Below, in pieces: positions 7,216-15,301 of a stretch of DNA of 37,653 nucleotides; within the stretch, counting starts at the first letter, position 1, and each line of letters begins with the position of its first letter. The position numbers were made by a program, and so were the translations under genes. Where the stretch lies: the NCBI GenBank assembly GCA_001724175.1, contig MEDT01000053.1:1-37653 (forward strand), written 5' to 3'. The notes beneath the pieces are model-generated. The model saw nothing but the letters and a program-made list of their open reading frames with translations, was not told where the DNA came from and made no database searches. Source of the stretch: Cytophagaceae bacterium SCN 52-12 (GTDB taxonomy: Bacteria > Bacteroidota > Bacteroidia > Cytophagales > Spirosomataceae).

Positions 7216-7325
7216 CATGAGCTGTTAGGTTTTAGGTTTTAGGTTTTAGCCGTAAGCGGAACACTGCCCGACCGGCTATGAATAAAGCTAAAACCTAACT
7301 GCCAACAGCTAAAACCTTTATTCAA
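7216..7325. repeat. Mirrored heptad-repeat element 2, before the oxidoreductase gene
   Basis: The left arm has six 7-bp units (7216-7257), including TTTTAGG twice and TTTTAGC. The right arm has four 7-bp units in the opposite orientation (7287-7314), with GCTAAAA twice. The spacer includes CGGCT-ATGAATA, matching the spacer of element 1. The tail AACCTTTATTCAA runs into the ATG at 7326, exactly as in element 1. The unit sequence differs between elements, but unit length, mirrored order, spacer core and tail are shared, so they are members of one family. Confidence 0.75.
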
Positions 7326-8741
7326 ATGAAACAGCACAGCAGAAGATCTTTTCTTAAAAAAGCAGGTATCGGGACTACAGGTATCCTGGCTGCGTCGGCA
7401 TTCCCCGCTATAGTGCCGGCTTCCGTTTTCGGGAAAAATGCGCCCAGCAACCGCATCCACATCGGCCAGATAGGGTTTGGACGGATAGCACGCTCGCACG
7501 ATCTTCCGGAGATCCTGAAAAACGACATCGCGCATGTGATGGCCGTCGCCGATGTGGACCGCAAACGCGCCGGGCTGGGAAAAGAGTGGATAGAAGCCCA
7601 ATACGCAAAAAAGACCGGGAAAGCCAATTACGTTACAGTTAAAACTTACGAAGATTATCATGACCTGCTCGCCAGCAGGGAGATCGACGCAGTGATCATC
7701 AGCACGCCTGACCATTGGCACGCCCAGCCGGCCATGGAGGCGGCCCTGGCAGGCAAGCACATCTACCTCCAAAAGCCGACTTCGCTTACGATAAAAGAAG
7801 GGCGACAGATGAGCGATGCCGTGAGAAAATCGGGTGTCGTGTTTCAGCTGGGCAGCCAGCAAAGATCCGCTAACCCGTGGCCGCAGTTCAAACGGACCTG
7901 TGAGCTGGTAAGAAACGGGCGGATAGGAGAGCTGAAGAAAGTATATGTCGGGCTTCCCGGCGACCCTCCCGGCGGAAGCCTTGAAAGAATGCCGGTTCCC
8001 GCCAACCTGGACTATGACTTCTGGCTGGGCTCAACCCCGGATGTCTACTATACCCTTGACCGGGTCCATTCGCAAACGAACCTGGACGACCGGCCCGGAT
8101 GGCTGAGGTGCGAGCAGTTCGGCGCAGGAATGATCACCGGCTGGGGCTCCCATCATATCGACATCGCACATTGGGGAATGGGAACCGAGCTGACCGGGCC
8201 GGTAGAGATAGAAGGAACCGCGTCTTTCCCGACATCAGGCTTATGGAATGTTCACGGGGACTTCAAAGTAACGGCCCGGTATGCAAACGGCGTCGTGATG
8301 GAAATGGGGGGAGATAACCCGAACGGGGTCAAATTTGAAGGCACCGAAGGCTGGATCTTCGTCTCAAGGGGAAATGTCGGTGTGACCGCCTCCGATCCCT
8401 CGGCCACCGCAGGCAGCAAGGAAGAAAACAAGGCATTTTATGCGAGCGACCAGAAGATACTGGGATCGGTAATAGGGCAAAACGAGATACATCTCTATGA
8501 CAGTCCCGAGCAGCACCGCAACTGGCTGGAGTCGATACGGGATAAGAAAGAGAGCATCAGTCCTGCCGAAGTAGCGCACAGGTCCTGCTCCGCCTGCCTG
8601 GTAGCGCACACCGCCATGAAGCTTCAGCGTAAGCTTCGCTGGAACCCGGAAAAAGAAGAATTCGTCAACGATGCAGAAGCCAACGCGACGCTTTCGCGTC
8701 CGCAGAGAGGGAAGTACGGAACGGACCAGGTAAAGGTGTGA
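7326..8741 (+). CDS. Tat-exported Gfo/Idh/MocA-family oxidoreductase
   Basis: A 471-residue NAD(P)-dependent sugar oxidoreductase. A canonical twin-arginine signal, SRRSFLKKAG (5-14), precedes a hydrophobic stretch to about 36. The Rossmann motif GQIGFGRIA is at 47-55, the family lysine is K150 in the QKP variant of EKP, and STPDHWH (126-132) and GWGSHHIDIAHWGMG (272-286) supply active-site histidines. A Tat signal fits a dinucleotide enzyme that must fold with cofactor before export. It follows the ThuA-like gene and shares the operon with uxuA, with a heptad-repeat element in the gap. Substrate is unknown; oxidation of a glycan-derived sugar to a keto-sugar is typical of exported Bacteroidota members. 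Confidence 0.9.
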   Translation: MKQHSRRSFLKKAGIGTTGILAASAFPAIVPASVFGKNAPSNRIHIGQIGFGRIARSHDLPEILKNDIAHVMAVADVDRKRAGLGKEWIEAQYAKKTGKANYVTVKTYEDYHDLLASREIDAVIISTPDHWHAQPAMEAALAGKHIYLQKPTSLTIKEGRQMSDAVRKSGVVFQLGSQQRSANPWPQFKRTCELVRNGRIGELKKVYVGLPGDPPGGSLERMPVPANLDYDFWLGSTPDVYYTLDRVHSQTNLDDRPGWLRCEQFGAGMITGWGSHHIDIAHWGMGTELTGPVEIEGTASFPTSGLWNVHGDFKVTARYANGVVMEMGGDNPNGVKFEGTEGWIFVSRGNVGVTASDPSATAGSKEENKAFYASDQKILGSVIGQNEIHLYDSPEQHRNWLESIRDKKESISPAEVAHRSCSACLVAHTAMKLQRKLRWNPEKEEFVNDAEANATLSRPQRGKYGTDQVKV

Positions 8742-8750
8742 GATTAGCCG

Positions 8751-10196
8751 TCATTCGAGCTGAAAGCCGACCGGGACGCTGTATGTTGACCGAATGGGAA
8801 TTCCCCGTTTTTGCCCGGCGATCCATTTTCCGGAGCTCAGCATAACTACTCTTACAGCTTCTGCATCCAGTAAAGGGCTTGCGCTGCGGGTTACTTCGAT
8901 GTTGCTGATATCTCCGCCGGGCTCTATCATAATAGACAAAATCACCCGTCCCTGTATCCTGCTCCTGGATGCTTCGGCGGGATACCGGATATTCGAAGCC
9001 ATAAACTTGTAAAAGTCCCGGATCTGGCCGCTGTACCGGGGCTGCGTCTCTTGCTGCGTATATTCGAACTCCTTCCCGTCCCGGAAACTCTTACCCCGGA
9101 CCAGCTTCCCGTCTTCATAGAGCTCCTCGAAGCGTAATGTGCCGTCGGGATGAAAAGACCGCCAGGTACCTACGCGATAGCCATTCCTGACCTCGCCTTC
9201 TCCCCAGGGATGGTCACCGCCTGAAATATACCCGTTCCCTTTTACCACCTGCCGGGCACCCGAACTGTCGGAAACCTGTATGATCTTTTCCAGGCTTGTA
9301 GTGTCATTGATTTTTTGTGTATAATACTTCTCTTTCAGTATCGAGTTGGGGTACCAGCCTATCGTCTGGCTTATTACTTCGCTTTCCAAAAGCGTCACCT
9401 TTGCCGTCTGACCTGAAGCATAGCTCACTTTCGAAAAGGAACCCGGCAAAAGCTCCCTGACAATTCTTCCGTCGGATGTTACGATATACTCGGGCAGGCC
9501 CGCTTCAAACGGTTCGGTCCCCGCCCTGACGATGAAAGCGTCCGACGGATCGACATATTGTCTCAGCTGCCCTTCCTCTACACCGAGAAGGAGCTGCAGC
9601 ACGTTGCTTTCAGCCGGCGTTCGGATGGCTTCCAGCGCCTGCGGAGCCGACCACTTGTTTTTCGTCCGGGTGCTGAACTGCATCCGGCCGGCAGGGATCC
9701 CGTTTTTATCGACCTTAACGCCAAGCCTGTACATGGCCTCTTTGTCATCTTTTACTTTCCTGAATTTCCCGTCAAATAAAAAGCCGAACTCATAGCTATC
9801 CCTGTTAAATTCCTCAAGCCCGCCCGGTCCGAAGCTAAGCGAATAACTGAACTGCTGCCTGACCGGCCTGCCGTCTTTTTCGGCAGGCTTCCATCCTTTG
9901 AAAATCCTGAAAACACGTAATACTTCCTCATCTGATTCCTTATTCAACCCCTTGGCGACTTCCAGTGAAGATACGGAGCCGTCCGGTTCGATTACCCCTT
10001 TCACCTCCACTTTTCCTTCCACCCCCTCTACCCTGTTCACGAAGGGCGTCCTCACATTATGGGTTAAAAATTCGGAAAGCATGGCCGGTCCGCCGAGAGG
10101 CTCCGCAGGTCTGTCTACCTGGCCTTTCTGAAATATCTCCTGTCCCCGGGCGACACCTGCCGTGACCAGCAGGAGTAAACAAAATTGTTTAAGCAT
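8751..10196 (-). CDS. Secreted protein with two TonB C-terminal domains
   Basis: A 481-residue protein with a signal peptide (1-18, LLLLVTAGVARG). A first TonB_C-like domain at about 45-132 (VKGVIEPDGSVSSLEVAKGL) is followed by a middle region that includes a MORN/antitoxin-like Gly-Trp-x-x-x-x-x-Asp-Gly stretch (WRSFHPDGTLRFEELYEDGK, about 345-365). A second TonB_C domain lies at about 390-481 (SIMIEPGGDISNIEVTRSAS). There is no N-terminal membrane anchor or proline-rich periplasm-spanning region, so it is unlikely to be a classical energy transducer. Such proteins are common and uncharacterised in Bacteroidota. It is convergent with the oxidoreductase gene (9 bp between stops) and divergent from the sulfatase gene. 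Confidence 0.8.
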   Translation of the reverse strand: MLKQFCLLLLVTAGVARGQEIFQKGQVDRPAEPLGGPAMLSEFLTHNVRTPFVNRVEGVEGKVEVKGVIEPDGSVSSLEVAKGLNKESDEEVLRVFRIFKGWKPAEKDGRPVRQQFSYSLSFGPGGLEEFNRDSYEFGFLFDGKFRKVKDDKEAMYRLGVKVDKNGIPAGRMQFSTRTKNKWSAPQALEAIRTPAESNVLQLLLGVEEGQLRQYVDPSDAFIVRAGTEPFEAGLPEYIVTSDGRIVRELLPGSFSKVSYASGQTAKVTLLESEVISQTIGWYPNSILKEKYYTQKINDTTSLEKIIQVSDSSGARQVVKGNGYISGGDHPWGEGEVRNGYRVGTWRSFHPDGTLRFEELYEDGKLVRGKSFRDGKEFEYTQQETQPRYSGQIRDFYKFMASNIRYPAEASRSRIQGRVILSIMIEPGGDISNIEVTRSASPLLDAEAVRVVMLSSGKWIAGQKRGIPIRSTYSVPVGFQLE

Positions 10197-10245
10197 AGTG
10201 ATTAAAAATTTCTTACCTTTTTCAAAAAAACAATATCCGGCGTAC

Positions 10246-10307
10246 TATTGTCACAATAATCCGGGCTGCAGCCCATCCTGTTGTCCCCGGTCAATTATTA
10301 CAATAAT
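10246..10307. promoter_or_regulatory. Palindrome cluster between TonB-domain and sulfatase genes
   Basis: TATTGT-C-ACAATA (10246-10258) is a perfect palindrome, GGGCTGCAGCCC (10263-10274) is a perfect 12-bp palindrome, and ACAATAAT occurs twice (10253-10260 and 10300-10307). They fill the 137-bp divergent region and are candidate operators for either gene. No regulator can be assigned from the sequence. Confidence 0.35.
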
Positions 10308-10333
10308 ATAAAAAAAACAGGTTCCAGTCAAAA

Positions 10334-11944
10334 ATGAATATCCGAAGCTTAAAAGTCTTTTTCCTGAAATGCGCGCCTGCCGCCGGACTGGCTGCGGTGT
10401 GCTCGCTTCTTTTATTTCCGGCAGCGACAGCTCAGCAAACGCAACAGAAAAAAAAGCCCAACATCATCGTATTCCTGGTAGACGATATGGGCTGGCAGGA
10501 CACATCCGTTCCTTTCTGGGGAAAATCTACCGCATTCAATAAACGTTACCGGACCCCTAATATGGAGCGGCTTGCAAGGGAAGGCCTGAAATTTACCAGC
10601 GGGTATGCGTTCCCGGTCTGCACTCCCTCCCGCGTCAGCCTTATCACCGGCGTAAATCCCGCACGGCACCGCATCACTCACTGGACCTCTCCCAATGCCA
10701 ATACCAACACCGATTATCCCGATACTACGTTGAACTTTGTCCCGTGGAATATCCAGGGAATGAGTCCTGTAGCCGGCATAGCAAACACCTTCCACGCCAC
10801 GCCCCTCCCCTCGCTTTTGAAAAAGGCGGGATATTACACGATCCTGAGCGGGAAAGCACACTTTGCTTCGAGCGGCACACCCGGCGCCGATCCGAAAAAC
10901 GTCGGATTCGACGTTAACATCGCCGGCAGCTCTATCGGTCATCCTGCCAGCTACTATGGCGAAAGCAACTACGACAAGCCGGTAAACGGCAAGCCTAACC
11001 GGAACGCAGTTCCCGGCCTGGAAGCCTATCATGGCACCAGCACTTTTCTCAGCGATGCCCTGACGATCGAAGCCCTCAAAGCGCTCAGAAAACCGGTCAG
11101 CGAAGGCGAGCCTTTCTTCCTGTATCTATCTCACTATGCAGTGCATACGCCTATACTTCCCGATCCGCGGTTTGTCGATCGCTACCTGAAAATGGGATTG
11201 GACAGCATCGAGGCCAGCTATGCCTCGCTGGTAGAAGGGATGGACAAAAGCCTGGGCGACGTAATGGATTTCCTGGAGAAAGAGCAGCTGGCGGAGCATA
11301 CCGTGATCTTCTTTCTTTCAGACAACGGCGGATTGAGCACTGCGCCGCTCAGGGGTGGAGAAGGCTATACGCATAACCTTCCGTTAAGAGCAGGAAAAGG
11401 CTCGGTATACGAAGGAGGTATACGGGTTCCGCTGCTCGTTAAATGGCCGGGAGTGACCCGGGCCGGCAAGACCGCCGGTCAGTATGTCATCGTTGAAGAC
11501 CTGTTCCCTACCATTCTTGAGATCGCGGGTATAAAAAAGGCGGATACGCATCAGCAAGTAGACGGGAAAAGCATGCTTCCGCTGCTCCATAAACCGGAAC
11601 TGAAGGATACGGAAAGAGAATTGATCTGGCATCACCCACATCGCTGGATCCCGCAGGAAGGCCCCAATATTCACTGGGCCAGCGCATTCAGGAAAGGAGA
11701 CTGGAAGCTCGTTTACGACTACCGCGCCCGGAAACTGGAGCTGTATAACCTGAAAGACGACATCGGCGAGCTCCGCGACCTTGCCGCCCTGGAGCCTGAA
11801 AAGACAAAGGAACTGGCCAGGCTGTTCACAAAAAGGCTCAGGCAATATGGCGCGCAGCGTCCCACCTGGAAACCGGGTGGGCAACCGGTCCCATGGCCGG
11901 ACGAGATCGCCGTGAGGCAGGCCGGAGTTGAAGCACGGAAGTAA
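10334..11944 (+). CDS. Secreted sulfatase (arylsulfatase family)
   Basis: A 536-residue sulfate ester hydrolase. The signal peptide ends near ATAQQ (31-35). Metal ligands D50 and D51 are in FLVDDMGWQD, and the sulfatase signature CTPSR (96-100) has C96 as the residue converted to formylglycine. GKAHF (173-177), the histidine motif HTP (271-273) and SDNGG (329-333) with D330 and N331 complete the active site. The cysteine-type signature needs a formylglycine-generating or anaerobic maturase, which is not in the window. It probably removes sulfate from a glycan outside the cytoplasm. It is read away from the TonB-domain gene, and the Tat-exported aminotransferase-like gene follows after 99 bp. 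The substrate cannot be told from sequence. Confidence 0.93.
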   Translation: MNIRSLKVFFLKCAPAAGLAAVCSLLLFPAATAQQTQQKKKPNIIVFLVDDMGWQDTSVPFWGKSTAFNKRYRTPNMERLAREGLKFTSGYAFPVCTPSRVSLITGVNPARHRITHWTSPNANTNTDYPDTTLNFVPWNIQGMSPVAGIANTFHATPLPSLLKKAGYYTILSGKAHFASSGTPGADPKNVGFDVNIAGSSIGHPASYYGESNYDKPVNGKPNRNAVPGLEAYHGTSTFLSDALTIEALKALRKPVSEGEPFFLYLSHYAVHTPILPDPRFVDRYLKMGLDSIEASYASLVEGMDKSLGDVMDFLEKEQLAEHTVIFFLSDNGGLSTAPLRGGEGYTHNLPLRAGKGSVYEGGIRVPLLVKWPGVTRAGKTAGQYVIVEDLFPTILEIAGIKKADTHQQVDGKSMLPLLHKPELKDTERELIWHHPHRWIPQEGPNIHWASAFRKGDWKLVYDYRARKLELYNLKDDIGELRDLAALEPEKTKELARLFTKRLRQYGAQRPTWKPGGQPVPWPDEIAVRQAGVEARK

Positions 11945-12043
11945 GAGGAGCCGGGGAAGAAATTTCAACTGTACAAGGTATATTACGTAAGTCTGTGGAT
12001 AATAAAAATACGACCGGTTTTTTTTATTTACCTATTCATTCTG

Positions 12044-13408
12044 ATGAAGATATTGATTGATCAGCTTAACAGGAGAAAATTTATTCATACGCTGTCGGCA
12101 GCAGCGATAGGAACAGGACTGGGTGCGCCGGTGATTCTGAAGGCAGCTTCCGCCGATCAGAAGCCTGCCCTGCTCGGCGGGACAAAAGCGCATCCCGGCA
12201 ATTTCCCGCAATGGCCGGTTTTCGACCGGACCGAACAAACAGCGCTGGCTGAAACCCTCGAAAGCAAGAACTGGGGAAGGCTGAACAGCAACAGCGTGGT
12301 AGGTAAATTCGAAAAAGAGCACAGCGAGCTTATGGAAGTGAAGCATACCCTCGGCGTGTCGAGCGGCACCAGCGCGCTTTATACCATGCTGGGCGCGCTC
12401 GATATCGGCCCCGGTGACGAGGTGATCATCCCGGTGTACACATTTATTGCTACCTACAACGTCGTTACGCTGAATTACGCGCTGCCGATATTTGTAGATA
12501 CCGACCCGGAAAGCTTCCAGATCGATCCTTCTAAAATCAAGAAGGCAATTTCGAAAGAAACAAAGCTGATTATCCCCGTCCACATAGGCGGATCGCCCGC
12601 CGACCTCGACAAGATCCTTCCGATAGGCGCCCGGGCCAATATCCCGGTGATAGAAGACGCCTGCCAGGCCCATATGGCTGAATGGCGGGGAAAGAAAGTA
12701 GGCACCCTCGGCCTTGCCGGAGCTTACAGCTACCAGTCAAGCAAAAATCTCAATTCCGGCGAAGGCGGCGCCATCATTACAAATGACGACGATTTTGCCA
12801 AGACGTGCTACACTTTTCATAACCAGGGGCGCGGCGGGAGCACTTCGGGCTTTCTTCCCGGGACGACCGGGACCAGGGGAACAAACCTCCGGATGACCGA
12901 ATTCCAGGGAAATATCCTGCGGGCGCAGATGGCCCGCCTGGCCGACCAGACCCGGCACAGGTGGGAAAACGCCATGTATCTCAATAAAATCCTGGGACAG
13001 ATCCCGGGCATTACCCCGGCGAAGCTATATGAGGGAACTACCATGAGCGCCTACCACCTCTACATGTTCCGCTATGACAAAAACCATTTTGCCGGTCTTC
13101 CGCGGGAAAAGTTTCTTAAAGCGCTTACCGCCGAAGGCATTCCCAATTCGCCGGGCTATGGCCAGATGAACAGCGAAGCATATGTTACGGGATTGGCCGG
13201 GAACCGCCATTACCTCAAAATATACGGAGAAAAAAGGATGAAAGACTGGATTGATCAGAACCAGTGTCCGAAGAACGACCATCTCACGCAGCACGAGGCT
13301 GTATGGCTTTTCCAAACCATGCTGCTGGGCTCGAGGGAAGACATGGACCAGATAGCCGAAGCCATTATCAAGATCAGGAAATTTGCCCCTGAGCTGTCTA
13401 AAATCTAA
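12044..13408 (+). CDS. Tat-exported DegT/DnrJ/EryC1-family PLP enzyme
   Basis: A 454-residue sugar-aminotransferase-fold enzyme. The N-terminus has a twin-arginine signal NRRKFIHTL (9-17) and an Ala/Gly-rich hydrophobic stretch to about 35. The PLP fold shows SSGTSAL (106-112), the cofactor-contacting D205 in VIEDACQAH, and the Schiff-base lysine K234 in SYQSSKNLNSGEGG. A folded, cofactor-loaded enzyme is the kind of cargo Tat exports. Cytoplasmic homologues transaminate keto-sugars, usually nucleotide-linked. An extracytoplasmic version would need non-nucleotide substrates, so the reaction is unknown. The ceramidase-fold gene starts 31 bp downstream and is probably co-transcribed. Confidence 0.88.
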   Translation: MKILIDQLNRRKFIHTLSAAAIGTGLGAPVILKAASADQKPALLGGTKAHPGNFPQWPVFDRTEQTALAETLESKNWGRLNSNSVVGKFEKEHSELMEVKHTLGVSSGTSALYTMLGALDIGPGDEVIIPVYTFIATYNVVTLNYALPIFVDTDPESFQIDPSKIKKAISKETKLIIPVHIGGSPADLDKILPIGARANIPVIEDACQAHMAEWRGKKVGTLGLAGAYSYQSSKNLNSGEGGAIITNDDDFAKTCYTFHNQGRGGSTSGFLPGTTGTRGTNLRMTEFQGNILRAQMARLADQTRHRWENAMYLNKILGQIPGITPAKLYEGTTMSAYHLYMFRYDKNHFAGLPREKFLKALTAEGIPNSPGYGQMNSEAYVTGLAGNRHYLKIYGEKRMKDWIDQNQCPKNDHLTQHEAVWLFQTMLLGSREDMDQIAEAIIKIRKFAPELSKI

Positions 13409-13439
13409 AAACATTCCCTTTCCTAACATCAGAGCATCC

Positions 13440-15170
13440 ATGCGTATTAATTTATTTCTGCTGGTTCTGACCTTCCTGACAGGTATGGAGGTCTGCACTG
13501 CCCAGGGTAACTTCCGGGCAGGCATGTCGAGTGTCAGCATCGAGCCCGGCGACGAGTCCTTCTCCGTAGCATTAGCCGGCTATGCCGGTCCCTGGGTGGG
13601 ACGATTTGCCGTGCAATGGAACCCGGAAGGGGTCTTAAGCTCCAATCCCCGGCTTGCCAGGCAGGTAAAACGACAGGGGATCGTAAAAGAAGAGGGTGTG
13701 CAATACAGGCTGAGCCAACAGGGATTATTCGAATACAACCGGACGGGAAGCCGCCGGGAGGGATGGGAACAGGCTCCATCCCTGAAAGGCCTGAAGAGCT
13801 TCGTGGTGCAGCATCCTTATGTATATGGCTGCAACGGTACAGACACGCTTTATAAATTTCATATCGACAATCCCCGGAACGGGTGGAACCGTGCCCTGTA
13901 CTTCAATGGTGTTATCCGGAAGGTCAATATTCAGCATTTGTACACACATAACCGCAAGCTCTTCGCAGTCAACGAATCGGACTCCCTGTTTTCGGCCCCG
14001 CTTATACACGGACAGAAGGAGGAGCACTCCTACGCACGGGCCGTCGCCATTCAGAACGGCGATGCGAAAGTGCTGATTATCTGTATGGACCTTTGCGGCT
14101 TCAACTCGGATATGATTGATAACGTCAAAGCGTCTATTTCCGGGAAAACAGGTCTGCCAGCTGAGGCTATCCTGATCAATGCCTCGCATACCCATTTTGT
14201 TCCGGGCACGCAAAGATGGATCCCCTGGGCGCCCCACAACCGCTACCCGGATGTCAACTATATGGAAAAGGTGGTCAAACCGGCTATGATCAAGGCCGGT
14301 GTTGAGGCTTCTTCGAAGCTTTTCCCTGTCCGTCTGTCGTTTGGAAGAGGTACTACCACAATCGGAGCCAACAGGAGGAATCCGGGCTCGACCGAGCCCT
14401 ATGATAACGCCGTGGATGTGCTCAGGATAGTCAGCACTGACGAAAAAAAGCAGGCCGTGCTGGTTCTGACGGGATGTCACCCGGTTTTTGGCACAAAAGG
14501 GATCAGGCATTTTACAATCAGCAGCAATTATCCCGGCTTCATGCGGAGCGCGGTGGAAAAAAATGCGGCGACACCCACTATGGCGCTGTTCATGCAGGGG
14601 TGTGCCGGGGATATCAATCCGGTAGACGAGCCTGAGGTATCAGGGGCAAAACTGGCCGGCGACGTCATGAAAGTCCTCAACACCTCTATGACGGAGCTCA
14701 GCGGAGGCATCGACTTTAAAATGGATTCGCTGCTGATCCCGACAAATCCGATGAGCATATCCGAACTGGAGGAATTCCGGGCAAAAAATGTTGCGCTGGG
14801 CCCCGAGATGGAGCCTGAAAGGGATGTCGCCTGGGCCGACCTGATGCTTTCGTATCACCGGGATAACAAAATGCCGAAATATATGCCCATCTATATCCAG
14901 ACGCTCAATATAGGCCAATGGAAGCTGATAGGCATGTCGAGGGAAGTTGTTACGGAATATAGCCTGGCGATCAAAAAAATATGGCCCGGCAAGATGGTTT
15001 CGGTAGCCGGCTATTGCAATGATGTATCCAGCTACCTCCCGGTAGCAAGGCACATCCGGGCCAAAGTCTACGAGGGCGAGGGCTCTTATTTCTGGTATGG
15101 CATGCCTTCTCCTTTCCCGCTCGATATACTGGACAGAGTGGTGAACCGCATACAGTCGAAAGCATACTGA
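13440..15170 (+). CDS. Secreted neutral-ceramidase-fold protein, nucleophile replaced
   Basis: 576 residues, related to the N-terminal domain of neutral/alkaline ceramidases. The ATG at 13440 is chosen because a signal peptide (1-22, FLLVLTFLTGMEVCTAQ) begins there; the longer frame upstream overlaps the previous gene without a signal. The N-terminal GMSSVSIEP and LAGYAGP motifs and the metal motif NASHTH (247-252) are kept. The segment where ceramidases carry the catalytic serine (GDVSPN) reads GDINPV here (390-395), with Asn393 at the serine position. A non-family segment of about 140 residues (about 55-198) interrupts the N-terminal part and contains two similar YGCNGTDTLYKF/LFAVNESDSLFS blocks. 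Probably a metal-dependent hydrolase that is not a ceramidase; substrate unknown. Confidence 0.75.
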   Translation: MRINLFLLVLTFLTGMEVCTAQGNFRAGMSSVSIEPGDESFSVALAGYAGPWVGRFAVQWNPEGVLSSNPRLARQVKRQGIVKEEGVQYRLSQQGLFEYNRTGSRREGWEQAPSLKGLKSFVVQHPYVYGCNGTDTLYKFHIDNPRNGWNRALYFNGVIRKVNIQHLYTHNRKLFAVNESDSLFSAPLIHGQKEEHSYARAVAIQNGDAKVLIICMDLCGFNSDMIDNVKASISGKTGLPAEAILINASHTHFVPGTQRWIPWAPHNRYPDVNYMEKVVKPAMIKAGVEASSKLFPVRLSFGRGTTTIGANRRNPGSTEPYDNAVDVLRIVSTDEKKQAVLVLTGCHPVFGTKGIRHFTISSNYPGFMRSAVEKNAATPTMALFMQGCAGDINPVDEPEVSGAKLAGDVMKVLNTSMTELSGGIDFKMDSLLIPTNPMSISELEEFRAKNVALGPEMEPERDVAWADLMLSYHRDNKMPKYMPIYIQTLNIGQWKLIGMSREVVTEYSLAIKKIWPGKMVSVAGYCNDVSSYLPVARHIRAKVYEGEGSYFWYGMPSPFPLDILDRVVNRIQSKAY

Positions 15171-15301
15171 CGGCGCACGAAAGCCTCCCTGATAGTGTCA
15201 TCAGTTCCTGCTGATTTCAGCGGCAGGATAACATTGTCGTGCCCTTTGTCGTTTACTGGAGTGGAATGATTTCATACAAATACAAACTTATTAAAAGGGA
15301 C

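Noticed and set aside
13440-15170. Plain annotation as a ceramidase
   Set aside because: The catalytic serine position is Asn393 and a large segment interrupts the domain, so only the fold is claimed.
15283-15290. Minus-strand TAAGTTTG matching the -7 consensus
   Set aside because: No minus-strand gene or terminator lies downstream within reach; an 8-mer with six fixed bases is expected by chance in AT-rich gaps.
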